From assembly GCA_964508025.1 (NCBI GenBank), contig CAZDSF010000027.1:1-43697 (forward strand): a DNA stretch of 43,697 nt, in the 5' to 3' direction. This document shows positions 16,542-24,589 of this stretch, piece after piece. The translations under genes and the position numbers were made by a program. Under the pieces are notes generated by a model. The model did not search any database and was not told the DNA's origin. It saw only the letters and a program-made list of their open reading frames with translations. This DNA comes from JAAZNO01 sp964508025 (GTDB taxonomy: Bacteria > Chloroflexota > Anaerolineae > B4-G1 > SLSP01). Numbering within the stretch: the stretch's first letter is position 1; each line of letters starts with the position of its first letter.

Positions 16542-16597
16542 GGGAGTAAGCAGTAGGGAGCAAACAGCAAAGATACTCCCTACTTCCCTACTGCCCC
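16534..16597. repeat. Heptamer repeat with inverted arms between pyrG and the kinase gene
   Basis: Words AGGGAGT, AAGGGAGT, AAGCAGT, AGGGAGC, AAACAGC are followed by CTCCCTA, CTTCCCTA, CTGCCCC, so that GCAGTAGGGA on the left can pair with the right arm. The element begins in the last two sense codons of pyrG and supplies its TAA stop. Confidence 0.85.
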
Positions 16598-16611
16598 AAA
16601 AAGGAGCGGCG

Positions 16612-17883
16612 ATGGAAAAGCCCGAAGAGAGCACACTGATTCAAGATTTGCGCAGCGTCTTCATTGCGGTGGGGATTCTCACCGCCGGGCTGAGCGTGCT
16701 GATTTTCGCCAGCGATAGCGGCATCGCCTTGCAGATTCCGGCGCGTCCGCTCACGGGATTGGCTTTCGGTACGCTGCTCTTCAGCCTGGGCGGGTTGTAC
16801 GGGCTGGAGCGACGCTGGCCCGCGCGCCCGCTTGCCTGGGCGGCGATGATCGTCTACACGGCGCTCGTCACCGTTGTTGTCCACCTCACCGGCGGGCCGA
16901 TGTCGCCCACAGTGGCGCTCTACCTGCTGCTGGTGCTGGGCGCCGCCTTCTTGCTGGGGCGGCGGGGCGCGATGGGCGTCGCCAGCGTCAGCGCCGTGGG
17001 CTACGGGATCGTGCTCCTGCTGCTCTACTTCGAGGTCATCCCGCTAGTCCCCATTTGGGGGCTGGAAGTCGAACCGCGCGCGTTGGGGGCGTTGCTGCTG
17101 GTGAACTGGATCACGCTCAGCATCCCCATGCTGGTGACGGCCGTGCTCGCGGGCACCGTCACCGAGCGGCTGCACCGCTCCAACCAGGAGCTGCGCGAAT
17201 CGGAGCGGCTGCGGCAGAGCCTCACTGACATGCTGGTCCACGACCTGCGGAACCCCATCACCGCGCTGTTGGGTGTCCTCGATCTGCTGGGGATGACGCT
17301 TGGCGACAAACTGACGTCCATGCATCAGCAATTGCTCAGCAATGCCCGGCACAGCGGGCACACCCTCATCACCCTGGTGAGCGAAATGCTCGACGTGAGC
17401 AAGATGGAGGCGGGAAAACTGCAGCTGACGCCGGAGCCGGTGGACATGAGCGCGCTGCTTCAGGAGAATGCCGCCGCCGTCGAAGGGCTGATGCAGTTGG
17501 AGGGCCAAACGCTGCGCCTCGAAGCGGAGCCGGGGCTGCCGCCCATCACCTGCGACCGGCATCTCATCGGGCGCGTCATCGCCAACCTGCTCTCCAACGC
17601 CATCAAGCACACGCCCGCCGAGGGCGTCATCACCCTGCGGATGGAGCGGCGGCCCGTGGAGGTCATCATCAGCGTGGTGGATACCGGCAGCGGCATCCCG
17701 CCGGAATATCTGGGGCGCATCTTCGAGAAATTCACGCAGGCGGAAAAGGATGCCCGCGCCCATCGCGGCACGGGATTGGGCCTCACCTTCTGCAAGATGG
17801 CGATCGAAGCGCACGGCGGGCGCATCTGGGCCGAAAGCGCAGTGGGTCAGGGGAGCACGTTCTCCTTCGCGTTGCCAGTATAG
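16612..17883 (+). CDS. Membrane sensor histidine kinase
   Basis: The 423 residues comprise six predicted membrane helices (about 15-180), a short linker, a HisKA dimerisation domain with the phospho-accepting His210 in MLVHDLRNP, and a HATPase_c domain with the N box NLLSNAIKH, the G1 box DTGSGIP and the G2 box GTGLGL. It should sense a membrane or extracellular cue and phosphorylate an unlinked response regulator; none is in the window. The sensory helices resemble 6TM-type kinases without an extracellular domain. The ATG has AAGGAG seven bases upstream. A strong terminator follows. Confidence 0.92.
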   Translation: MEKPEESTLIQDLRSVFIAVGILTAGLSVLIFASDSGIALQIPARPLTGLAFGTLLFSLGGLYGLERRWPARPLAWAAMIVYTALVTVVVHLTGGPMSPTVALYLLLVLGAAFLLGRRGAMGVASVSAVGYGIVLLLLYFEVIPLVPIWGLEVEPRALGALLLVNWITLSIPMLVTAVLAGTVTERLHRSNQELRESERLRQSLTDMLVHDLRNPITALLGVLDLLGMTLGDKLTSMHQQLLSNARHSGHTLITLVSEMLDVSKMEAGKLQLTPEPVDMSALLQENAAAVEGLMQLEGQTLRLEAEPGLPPITCDRHLIGRVIANLLSNAIKHTPAEGVITLRMERRPVEVIISVVDTGSGIPPEYLGRIFEKFTQAEKDARAHRGTGLGLTFCKMAIEAHGGRIWAESAVGQGSTFSFALPV

Positions 17884-17902
17884 CCTTCTTCACCAAAATC
17901 CA

Positions 17903-17950
17903 GGGGGATGCCGATAGCGGGTGAAATCCGCTATCAGCATCCCCCTTTTT
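17903..17950 (+). terminator. Intrinsic terminator after the histidine kinase
   Basis: Arms 17903-17920 and 17928-17945 pair over 18 bp with one C-A mismatch (GGGGGATGC...GCATCCCCC plus GATAGCGG/CCGCTATC). The loop is seven bases and TTTTT follows directly. Confidence 0.93.
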
Positions 17951-18011
17951 CTTTCGTGAGGCTTTAGCCGCCTTTGTCACCCAGCTGCAATGCCTTCGTA
18001 ACCTCTTTTGC

Positions 18012-18041
18012 TTGCATGATAAGCCTTGTTTCCGCTATAAT
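18012..18041 (+). promoter_or_regulatory. Putative promoter of the propeller protein gene
   Basis: TTGCAT (18012-18017), an 18-base spacer and a perfect TATAAT (18036-18041). The leader would be about 97 bases. Confidence 0.5.
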
Positions 18042-18144
18042 GAATGTACATAATAGATGTTTTCTCCCACGTCTTCTCACGCAAAGCCACGGCGCCGTAC
18101 CAGGTTTGAGTTTTGATTTACCAATGATCAACGGAGGCATTGTG

Positions 18145-21100
18145 ATGAAGCACAGATGGTTCACCCTGCTGTTGTTATTGACCTTGCTGCCAGCAGTTGC
18201 GCCTGCGGCGACACCCTCGGCAGCATCGGCGCCTCGAAATAGCCCTTCCGCTGCGACGCAAAGCCTGGCGCCGCTGCCCTGGGAGCCCGTGTTGCCCGGC
18301 GCGCCGACGCGCATCTGGCGCTCACCGTGGTACACCCTCAACCGCACGCTCTATGTCGCCACCCCCAGGACGTTATATGCCACCACCGATGATGGCGACA
18401 CATGGGCGTCGCTCTATCACGACAGCGCGCAGCCCAATACCACCACTCTCAGCAGCATGGCTTTCGATCCGCTCATGGCGTGGGACCCCACCCTCTTCGT
18501 GGCGCTCAACGATTCCGCTAGCTCCGGCTACGTCCAACGCTCCACAGATGGCGGAATCACCTGGCAACGGGTGTTCACTTCGACGAGCGCCGCGATCCAC
18601 GACCTCGCCGCCGCCCGCGATGCCACGGGCCAGCTGGTGGTCTTTGCAGTGGGAGAGCTGCACGCCTGGCGCTCGCCCGATGGCGGCGACACCTGGCTGC
18701 CCCTGCACGAAGCGCTGCCCGAATTCGCGTATCTGTACCGCGTGTTCCCGTCGCCCAACTTCGCCATTGATGGCACAGTCTACGTCACCGGCTACGCGCC
18801 CCCCATCCGCTCCACCGATGGCGGCTTTACGTGGGAGCAATTCTCCATCCCGTGGGTGGATATTCCCCGCGAGGTGATCTTCTCGCCCAACTACGCGGTG
18901 GATGGCACGCTCTGGGTCAGCTATTTCTGGGTGGAAGGCAGCGGTGATGACGAGCTGCCCATGAATGGCGTCGTCCGCTCCACCGACCGGGGCGTGACAT
19001 GGCAGAAAGCGCGCGAAGGGCTGCCCGTGGAGTGGCCCGATGGCTGGATTTTAGGCCTTACCGCTTCGCCGGAATATACTAACGACAGGGCGCTCTTCCT
19101 CATCGAGCGAGTGGCGACCAATGCAGGCACGGCCTATGAGCTCTATCGCAGCAGCAACCGTGGCGATATGTGGGTGCTGCAAAGTCTCGCGCCAAACGTC
19201 ACACCGCGTAATCTGATTGCTGTGCGGCGCGATCTGCTCTTCCTCGCCACTGGCGACGGCCTGTTCCGCCTGCGCCTGCCCTGTGCGGAGCTGCTCCCCA
19301 ACGGGAACTGCGAGCTCAACGCCGCGTGGGACTTCCCCGCCACGCCCATCACCGCCGGATATAGCCTGGAACAAGCGCGCAGCCCAGCCCGTTCGATCCG
19401 CGTGGGCCTGACCACGGCGACCAACCGCATGGGGTATTCCTCTGCGCGGCAGCGCATTACCCTGTCCAGCACACTCGTCACGGCCACGCTGGAATTCTGG
19501 CTCTACCCGCTCTCCACAGAGATGCAGACAGCGCGACTGGAGCCGGATGCGGCAACGCTGCCCACGGTCATGGCGGGCGACGCTCAATACGTGCTACTGC
19601 TCAACGATGAAGGGGCCATCATCCGCACTCTGCTGTGGACGCGCTCCAACGCCCGACAATGGCAGGAGCACCGCTTCGATCTCAGTCCTCACATCGGGCA
19701 GAGTTTCTGGCTGCTGTTCGGCGTCTACAACGATGGGCTGGGCGGCAAAACCGGCATGTACGTGGATGATGTCTCGCTCACCGGCTGTCGGCCCCCTTCC
19801 ACGCCGCCGGAGCCGCCGCCGCAGACCAACCCCGTGCAGCAGGATTTCCTGCTCAGCGACGCCGCCGGCCCGCAACGCTGGCCCGCCATCGCCTACAATC
19901 CTCAGGATGACGAATACTTGGTCGTTTGGGAACACGCGCCTGCCGAGACCGAAAGCGCCTTCGTCATCCAGCGCGTCAGCAGCGCGGGACGCCTGCTCGG
20001 CGAGGCGGAGCTGCTCGCGCACGATCCCGCATTGCAAAGAGACCCTCGGCTCGCGTACATGCCCGGCGCCGAGCACTATCTCGCGGTATGGCAAGAACAG
20101 CCCACGCCGATGTCGCTCGCCGATGTGCATGGGCGGTTGATCGGGCGGAACGGCATTCCAGTGGGCGACGCCTTCCCCATCGCGGTCTACGAGGGGGGGC
20201 AGGTCAGACCGCGCGTAGCTGCCGGCGACAATACCTTCCTCGTCGTCTGGACCGATACGCAGCCGGCCCCCTCGCGCATTCGCGGGCAACGGATCAGCGC
20301 GGAAGGGACGCTGCTCGGCGCGCCTTTCGACATCTCCGACGGCGCGGGCTGGGCAGTAAGCCCCGATGTGACGTACAACGCCGCCCTGGGCGACTTTTTC
20401 GTCGCGTGGCAGGATTCCCGCGCCGGCGCGCATGATGACATCTACGCGCAGCGGGTGACGCCGGAAGGGACGCTCGTCGGCGCAAACCTCGCGGTGAGCA
20501 ACGCCCTGGGCAATCAGCAATTTGTCGCGCTGACCGCGCACGGCAGCGCGGGCAAAGTATTCTTCGTGTGGAACGACTGGCGCGCCGGGACGCCGCAGCT
20601 CTACGGGCGCGAGCTGGACTTCACTGGCGGCATTCCCCCGCTGCCGGAGGTGCGCATCAGCACGCACACCATCAAGCCAGGGATTCCGGCGCTCGCTTTT
20701 GTGCCCAATTCTCCCGCCGACGCCTATCTCGCGGTGTGGGAAGCGCCGACCGGCGAGGGCGATCTGCTCGCGCGTCTCGTTCTGAGCGACGGCGGCTTCG
20801 TCGGTGCACCCACGGTCGTCAGCGACGATCCACACCTGCAAGCGCTTCCCGCGCTCGCCGTAGCGACGGAAGCCGCGCCGGTGAGCGCCCTGACAGTGTG
20901 GATGGATGCGCGCGTTGGCGTGAACACCGGCATCTACGGGCAGCGCCTCGACAAAAATGGCGCGCGGGTCGGCTTGCACTTCGGGCTGACGCCGCTGCCG
21001 CGCCTGCAAACACAGCCCGCCGCCGCTTACAGCGGCGCGTCGGATCGCAGTCTGGTCGTGTGGGCCAACGTCCACGGCGGCGGGGGGAATCAGAGCACGC

Positions 21101-22179
21101 ACGTGATGGGCTATCTCTTCGACGGGAACGGCATCCTGGCCCGGACGCCCCTCACGCTTACAACGCAGACGCTCACGACGACTACCACCGTTTCTGTGGA
21201 CTGGGACTACTGGAACGACGAATTTCTGACAATCTGGAGCGACGCCGGCAACATCGTGGGGCGGCGCGTCGCGGCGAATGGCAGCCTCGTGGGAGAACCA
21301 ATGATGATTTCCGCGCTGGCGGGGACGCAAAGCACACCGGTCATGGTCGCGGGCTTCAATGCCTACCTGGTCATCTTCGAGTACACCCACCCCACCACCC
21401 ATACCACCGACATCTTTGGGCAGCTGCTCACCGTAGAGGGCGCGCGGCTAGGGACGGAGTTCAATATCTCGCGGTTGCCCGGCCCCGCGCAACAGGCATG
21501 GAATGCCCATGCGACTTACGACGCGGTCAACAACACCTTCTTCGTAGTCTGGCAGGAAGAGACCCCCGAAAGTCCAGGGATTCCGCTGTGGGACATTGTG
21601 GGGCAGATGGTCGCCGGCGAAGACGGGAGTCTGCTTGGCCCGCGCCGCATCCTCGCTGCGGAGTACGAGATCAACGAAAGTTTCCCCAAAGTGGTCTGGG
21701 CCGGGCCGGAGAATACGCCTTTCTACCTGCTCGTGTGGGCCGCTTTCGACATGAACACCGGGCAATCGGAGATCATGGCGCGGCGGCTGGAACAGGACGG
21801 CGCGCCGGCAGGCCCCGCCTATCCCCTCACCGCCACGAGCGGCGAACAGGAAGGGATGCCGGCTATCGCCTACGATCCGTTCACGCAGCGGTTCATGGTC
21901 GCCTGGAACATGACGGTTCAGGGAATACCCTTCGCCTCCGCAATTCGGGGACAGGAGTTAGGGATGGATGGGCAACCAGAGAGCAAAGTTCTCACCATCG
22001 CTGAGGATGCCAGCAGCGCGCGCCGGTCGCCAACGGTGATTGCGCGGCGCAACCATGCGGAATGGCTGATGGTGTGGGAAGATGGGCGCGTAGATACGGC
22101 CCTGGAGCACAGCAACATCTACGGACGGCGGATTCCCATGCGGTGGCAGCTGTTCCTGCCGCTGGTATGGAAACAGTGA
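18145..22179 (+). CDS. Large secreted beta-propeller protein with BNR repeats and LPLV tail
   Basis: I start at ATG 18145 with GGAGG seven bases upstream; the 1344 residues begin with a Sec signal peptide (KHRWFTLLLLLTLLPAVAPA). Next come about 320 residues with sialidase/BNR-type turns (STDGGITW, SPDGGDTW, STDGGFTW, STDRGVTW), probably a propeller. A jelly-roll-like domain follows (about 365-545, ending MYVDDVSLTGC). The rest is 14 repeats of roughly 50-60 residues, each with a VVW-x-D/E core and often I-x-G-Q-R. Fourteen units would suit two seven-bladed propellers. The protein ends RWQLFLPLVWKQ. No catalytic residues are visible. A binding or surface role is likely; the ligand is unknown. 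Confidence 0.8.
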   Translation: MKHRWFTLLLLLTLLPAVAPAATPSAASAPRNSPSAATQSLAPLPWEPVLPGAPTRIWRSPWYTLNRTLYVATPRTLYATTDDGDTWASLYHDSAQPNTTTLSSMAFDPLMAWDPTLFVALNDSASSGYVQRSTDGGITWQRVFTSTSAAIHDLAAARDATGQLVVFAVGELHAWRSPDGGDTWLPLHEALPEFAYLYRVFPSPNFAIDGTVYVTGYAPPIRSTDGGFTWEQFSIPWVDIPREVIFSPNYAVDGTLWVSYFWVEGSGDDELPMNGVVRSTDRGVTWQKAREGLPVEWPDGWILGLTASPEYTNDRALFLIERVATNAGTAYELYRSSNRGDMWVLQSLAPNVTPRNLIAVRRDLLFLATGDGLFRLRLPCAELLPNGNCELNAAWDFPATPITAGYSLEQARSPARSIRVGLTTATNRMGYSSARQRITLSSTLVTATLEFWLYPLSTEMQTARLEPDAATLPTVMAGDAQYVLLLNDEGAIIRTLLWTRSNARQWQEHRFDLSPHIGQSFWLLFGVYNDGLGGKTGMYVDDVSLTGCRPPSTPPEPPPQTNPVQQDFLLSDAAGPQRWPAIAYNPQDDEYLVVWEHAPAETESAFVIQRVSSAGRLLGEAELLAHDPALQRDPRLAYMPGAEHYLAVWQEQPTPMSLADVHGRLIGRNGIPVGDAFPIAVYEGGQVRPRVAAGDNTFLVVWTDTQPAPSRIRGQRISAEGTLLGAPFDISDGAGWAVSPDVTYNAALGDFFVAWQDSRAGAHDDIYAQRVTPEGTLVGANLAVSNALGNQQFVALTAHGSAGKVFFVWNDWRAGTPQLYGRELDFTGGIPPLPEVRISTHTIKPGIPALAFVPNSPADAYLAVWEAPTGEGDLLARLVLSDGGFVGAPTVVSDDPHLQALPALAVATEAAPVSALTVWMDARVGVNTGIYGQRLDKNGARVGLHFGLTPLPRLQTQPAAAYSGASDRSLVVWANVHGGGGNQSTHVMGYLFDGNGILARTPLTLTTQTLTTTTTVSVDWDYWNDEFLTIWSDAGNIVGRRVAANGSLVGEPMMISALAGTQSTPVMVAGFNAYLVIFEYTHPTTHTTDIFGQLLTVEGARLGTEFNISRLPGPAQQAWNAHATYDAVNNTFFVVWQEETPESPGIPLWDIVGQMVAGEDGSLLGPRRILAAEYEINESFPKVVWAGPENTPFYLLVWAAFDMNTGQSEIMARRLEQDGAPAGPAYPLTATSGEQEGMPAIAYDPFTQRFMVAWNMTVQGIPFASAIRGQELGMDGQPESKVLTIAEDASSARRSPTVIARRNHAEWLMVWEDGRVDTALEHSNIYGRRIPMRWQLFLPLVWKQ

Positions 22180-22197
22180 CTGGAGGATGGGAAAATA

Positions 22198-22306
22198 AGG
22201 AAATGGGGAGATGGGGAGATGGGGAGATAGAAGACGGGAAGCTATGCCCTCCCTACTTCCCTACTCCCTTACTTCCCTACTCCCTTACTTCCCTACTCCC
22301 TGGAAA
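22198..22306. repeat. Repeat GGGGAGAT and TTCCCTACTCCC between convergent genes
   Basis: Three GGGGAGAT words (22204-22228), then a 20-base spacer, then CTACTTCCCTACTCCCTTA words repeated to 22306. The right half is inverse-complementary to GGGAGTAGGGAAGTA and can pair with the left half. The stop codon of the HAD gene is part of it. Confidence 0.85.
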
Positions 22307-22937
22307 GCAACGCCAACAACTCGTTGAAATGGGTGATGGTGATGTCGGCTGGGGAATCGCCATTATCTGCATCGGCGTCCGAAATAAACAGGCAGGTATG
22401 CACGCCGGCAGCGCGCCCAGCCTCCAAATCCAACTCGCGGTCGCCCACAAAGAGCGTCGCGGCGCGGTCGAGATCGTGACGGGTGATGAGGGCCTCAAGC
22501 GCGGCGGGATCGGGCTTACGCGGGAAGGGATCTTCCCGCGTAAGCATATCAGCGAAATAGAACGTCATCGCGTGAGCCGCCAGCAACGCCAGCAATGAAT
22601 CCCGCCCGCGATGGGTGACGATGAAATTGCGTCCGCCCTGCTCAAGGATGGCAGCGCAGATTGCCACAACACCCGGAAAGGGCGGTTGCGCCGTCGCCGG
22701 CATCGCATCGTAATTGCGGCGGAAGGCGGCTTCGAGCTGCGCTGCATCCACGCCGGATTCCTGCGCCAGCGTGCGGATAGCTACCTGAGTGGAGCGCCGC
22801 GCCAGCTGCAAAATGTGCGCATCCGGTGCAGAAGCGCCCACCTCTCGCAACGCCTCGGCAAAAGCCCGCGTCACCGCCGGGTACGTGTCGAAGAGTGTGC
22901 CGCCGGCATCCCAGATGATGTTGTGAATCGCGGGCAT
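22293..22937 (-). CDS. HAD family hydrolase
   Basis: A 214-residue haloacid-dehalogenase superfamily protein, probably a small-molecule phosphatase. Motif I is DAGGTLFD near residue 10 (the second Asp of the usual DxD is Gly here, DxG), motif II is the Thr in FIVTHRG, motif III Lys is in FPRKPDP, and motif IV is GDRELDLEAG. Replacement of the acid/base Asp in motif I by Gly is unusual and may alter or reduce phosphatase activity. I take ATG 22937; an upstream TTG would overlap the end of phoU. The ribosome site is weak, so translation may be coupled to phoU. Its last codons (S-R-E-stop) lie in a repeat. Confidence 0.8.
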   Translation of the reverse strand: MPAIHNIIWDAGGTLFDTYPAVTRAFAEALREVGASAPDAHILQLARRSTQVAIRTLAQESGVDAAQLEAAFRRNYDAMPATAQPPFPGVVAICAAILEQGGRNFIVTHRGRDSLLALLAAHAMTFYFADMLTREDPFPRKPDPAALEALITRHDLDRAATLFVGDRELDLEAGRAAGVHTCLFISDADADNGDSPADITITHFNELLALLSRE

Positions 22938-22968
22938 CACCCAGCCGCCAGCATGGGCCCGCTGACCC

Positions 22969-23625
22969 TCACTCCAGTTCTTCAAACTTTCCCGTCTCCA
23001 TGAAGATCACGCGCTCGGCGATATTGGTCACACGGTCGCCGATACGCTCCAGGCCGTGCGCCACCCACAACAGGTACGTAGCGCGCTGGATGTTATGCGG
23101 GTCTTGCATCATGTAGGTGAGCAATTCGCGCAATACTTGATCGTAGAGCTGGTCAATCTCGTCGTCGCGGGCAGCGGTGGTCTTTGCCGCCGCCATATCC
23201 CCCGCGATGAAGGCGTCCACGGTCGCCGCCAGCATTTCACGCGCAACAACCGCCATGCGCGGAATATCAATGAGCGGCTTGAGCATCGGTTCCTCAGAGA
23301 GTTTTGGCACCAGGCGCGCAATACCCGCCGCGTGATCGGCGATCCGCTCAATCTCGACGACGACATGCGCCGTGGCAATAATGGTGCGCAGATCGCTCGC
23401 CATCGGCTGCTGGGTGGCGATGATGGTAACGCAGAGTTTCTCGATCTTATAGCGCAGCTCATTGATGTGCACATCATCGGCGATGATGGCTTCCGCCGCC
23501 GCCACATCCTGATTGCGCAATGCCTCAATGGCGCGCTCAATTGCGCTATCAGCGTAGCGCACCATCTGCAACAGCTGCTCTCGCAGCTTGCGTAATTCCT
23601 TATCCAACAGTGGCCGTGTGGTCAT
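22969..23625 (-). CDS. phoU: Phosphate signalling regulator PhoU
   Basis: A 218-residue cytoplasmic helical protein made of two PhoU domains. Conserved blocks include TTRPLLDKELRKLREQLLQM at the start, the metal-binding-type E/D motifs (DVHINELRYKIE; ARDDEIDQLYDQV) and, at the end, HGLERIGDRVTNIAERV. PhoU links the Pst transporter to the phosphate-sensing kinase and limits phosphate uptake. I start at ATG 23625, with GGAGG seven bases upstream. It follows pstB on the same strand; the composite repeat between them occupies the whole gap. The transporter genes pstSCA are not in the window. Confidence 0.94.
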   Translation of the reverse strand: MTTRPLLDKELRKLREQLLQMVRYADSAIERAIEALRNQDVAAAEAIIADDVHINELRYKIEKLCVTIIATQQPMASDLRTIIATAHVVVEIERIADHAAGIARLVPKLSEEPMLKPLIDIPRMAVVAREMLAATVDAFIAGDMAAAKTTAARDDEIDQLYDQVLRELLTYMMQDPHNIQRATYLLWVAHGLERIGDRVTNIAERVIFMETGKFEELE

Positions 23626-23663
23626 GAACACCCTCCAAAAGATAATCAAAAGTTAGGGGCGAT

Positions 23664-23735
23664 GGGTGGCGGGTGATGGATGATGAGTAACGGGTAACGA
23701 TCCCCCCTGCGGCTCCTCCACTCCCTTGCTCCCCT
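23664..23735. repeat. Composite heptamer repeat before phoU
   Basis: Read along phoU, a G-rich part (GGGGAGC, AAGGGAG) leads through GATC into GTTACCC, GTTACTC, ATCATCC, ATCACCC, GCCACCC. This is the same order and the same orientation relative to the downstream gene as the element at 13715-13850. Confidence 0.85.
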
Positions 23736-23737
23736 GC

Positions 23738-24523
23738 TCAACCCATACGCCCACTGATGTAATCCTCAGTCTGCTGTTGTGCAGGGCGGGTGAAGAGCTG
23801 CTTGGTCTTAGCGAACTCCACCAGTTCGCCAAGCCAGAAAAAGGCAGTGCGATCCGAGACACGCGCTGCCTGCTGCATGTTGTGCGTCACAATGACGATG
23901 GTATATTCCTTGCGCAAGTCGCGCATCAGCTCCTCCACGTTGAGGGTAGCGATGGGGTCCAGCGCGGAACACGGCTCGTCCATCAGCACCACTTCAGGCT
24001 TCACTGCCAGCGTGCGAGCGATGCAGAGCCGCTGCTGTTGGCCCAGGGAGAGGCTAAGCGCCGGCAACGAAGTATCACCTTTGATCTCGTCCCATAAATT
24101 AACGCGATGCAGCAGATGGCTTACCCACTCCTTGAGCTCCGCGCCGCCCGCCATCCCTAACGAACGTGGCCCCATCGCCACGTTGTTGAAGATGGACTGG
24201 GGAAAGGGATTCGGCTTCTGAAACACCAGCCCCACCCGTCGCCGCAACTCGACAATGTCCATTTCCGGCCCATAAACGTCGTCCCCCTGGAGTAACACCG
24301 TCCCCTGCACATGAGTATTGGGGATCTCGTCATTCATGCGGTTGAGGCAACGCAAGAAAGTGGATTTGCCGCAGCCCGATGGACCGATAAAGGCCGTGAT
24401 CTCGTGCCGGTGGATGTCCATGGTGATGTTGAAGAGCGCTTGTTTGGCGCCGTAGAAGAAGCTCAAATGCCGAACTTCAATGACAGCAGCTTTTGGTTTA
24501 TTCTTTTTCTTATCGTCGGTCAT
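23738..24523 (-). CDS. pstB: Phosphate ABC transporter ATP-binding protein PstB
   Basis: The 261-residue ATPase of the high-affinity phosphate importer. Walker A is GPSGCGKST (47-55), the Q loop is in FQKPNPFPQSI, and the Walker B is VVLMDEPCSALDP. The ABC signature reads LSLGQQQ (158-164), where almost all family members have LSGGQQQ, so one conserved Gly is Leu (L160). The H-loop His is in VTHNM. The ATG at 24523 has no Shine-Dalgarno, but a TTGACT/TATACT promoter ends seven bases before it, so the mRNA is probably leaderless. Next downstream is phoU. Confidence 0.95.
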   Translation of the reverse strand: MTDDKKKNKPKAAVIEVRHLSFFYGAKQALFNITMDIHRHEITAFIGPSGCGKSTFLRCLNRMNDEIPNTHVQGTVLLQGDDVYGPEMDIVELRRRVGLVFQKPNPFPQSIFNNVAMGPRSLGMAGGAELKEWVSHLLHRVNLWDEIKGDTSLPALSLSLGQQQRLCIARTLAVKPEVVLMDEPCSALDPIATLNVEELMRDLRKEYTIVIVTHNMQQAARVSDRTAFFWLGELVEFAKTKQLFTRPAQQQTEDYISGRMG

Positions 24524-24530
24524 AGAACGA

Positions 24531-24559
24531 AGTATACCGCGAAGCGCATTGGAAGTCAA
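24531..24559 (-). promoter_or_regulatory. Promoter of pstB giving a leaderless transcript
   Basis: On the minus strand TTGACT (24559-24554), a 17-base spacer, TATACT (24536-24531). Only seven bases separate the -10 box from the A of the pstB ATG, so transcription should start at the start codon. Confidence 0.75.
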
Positions 24560-24589
24560 AGCCGCTTCAAATAGCACATAATCAAAGCA

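Noticed and set aside
19594..21402. A 602-codon open frame on the minus strand
   Set aside because: Antisense to the propeller protein, which has a signal peptide, repeats and clear domains. The antisense product shows no family features.
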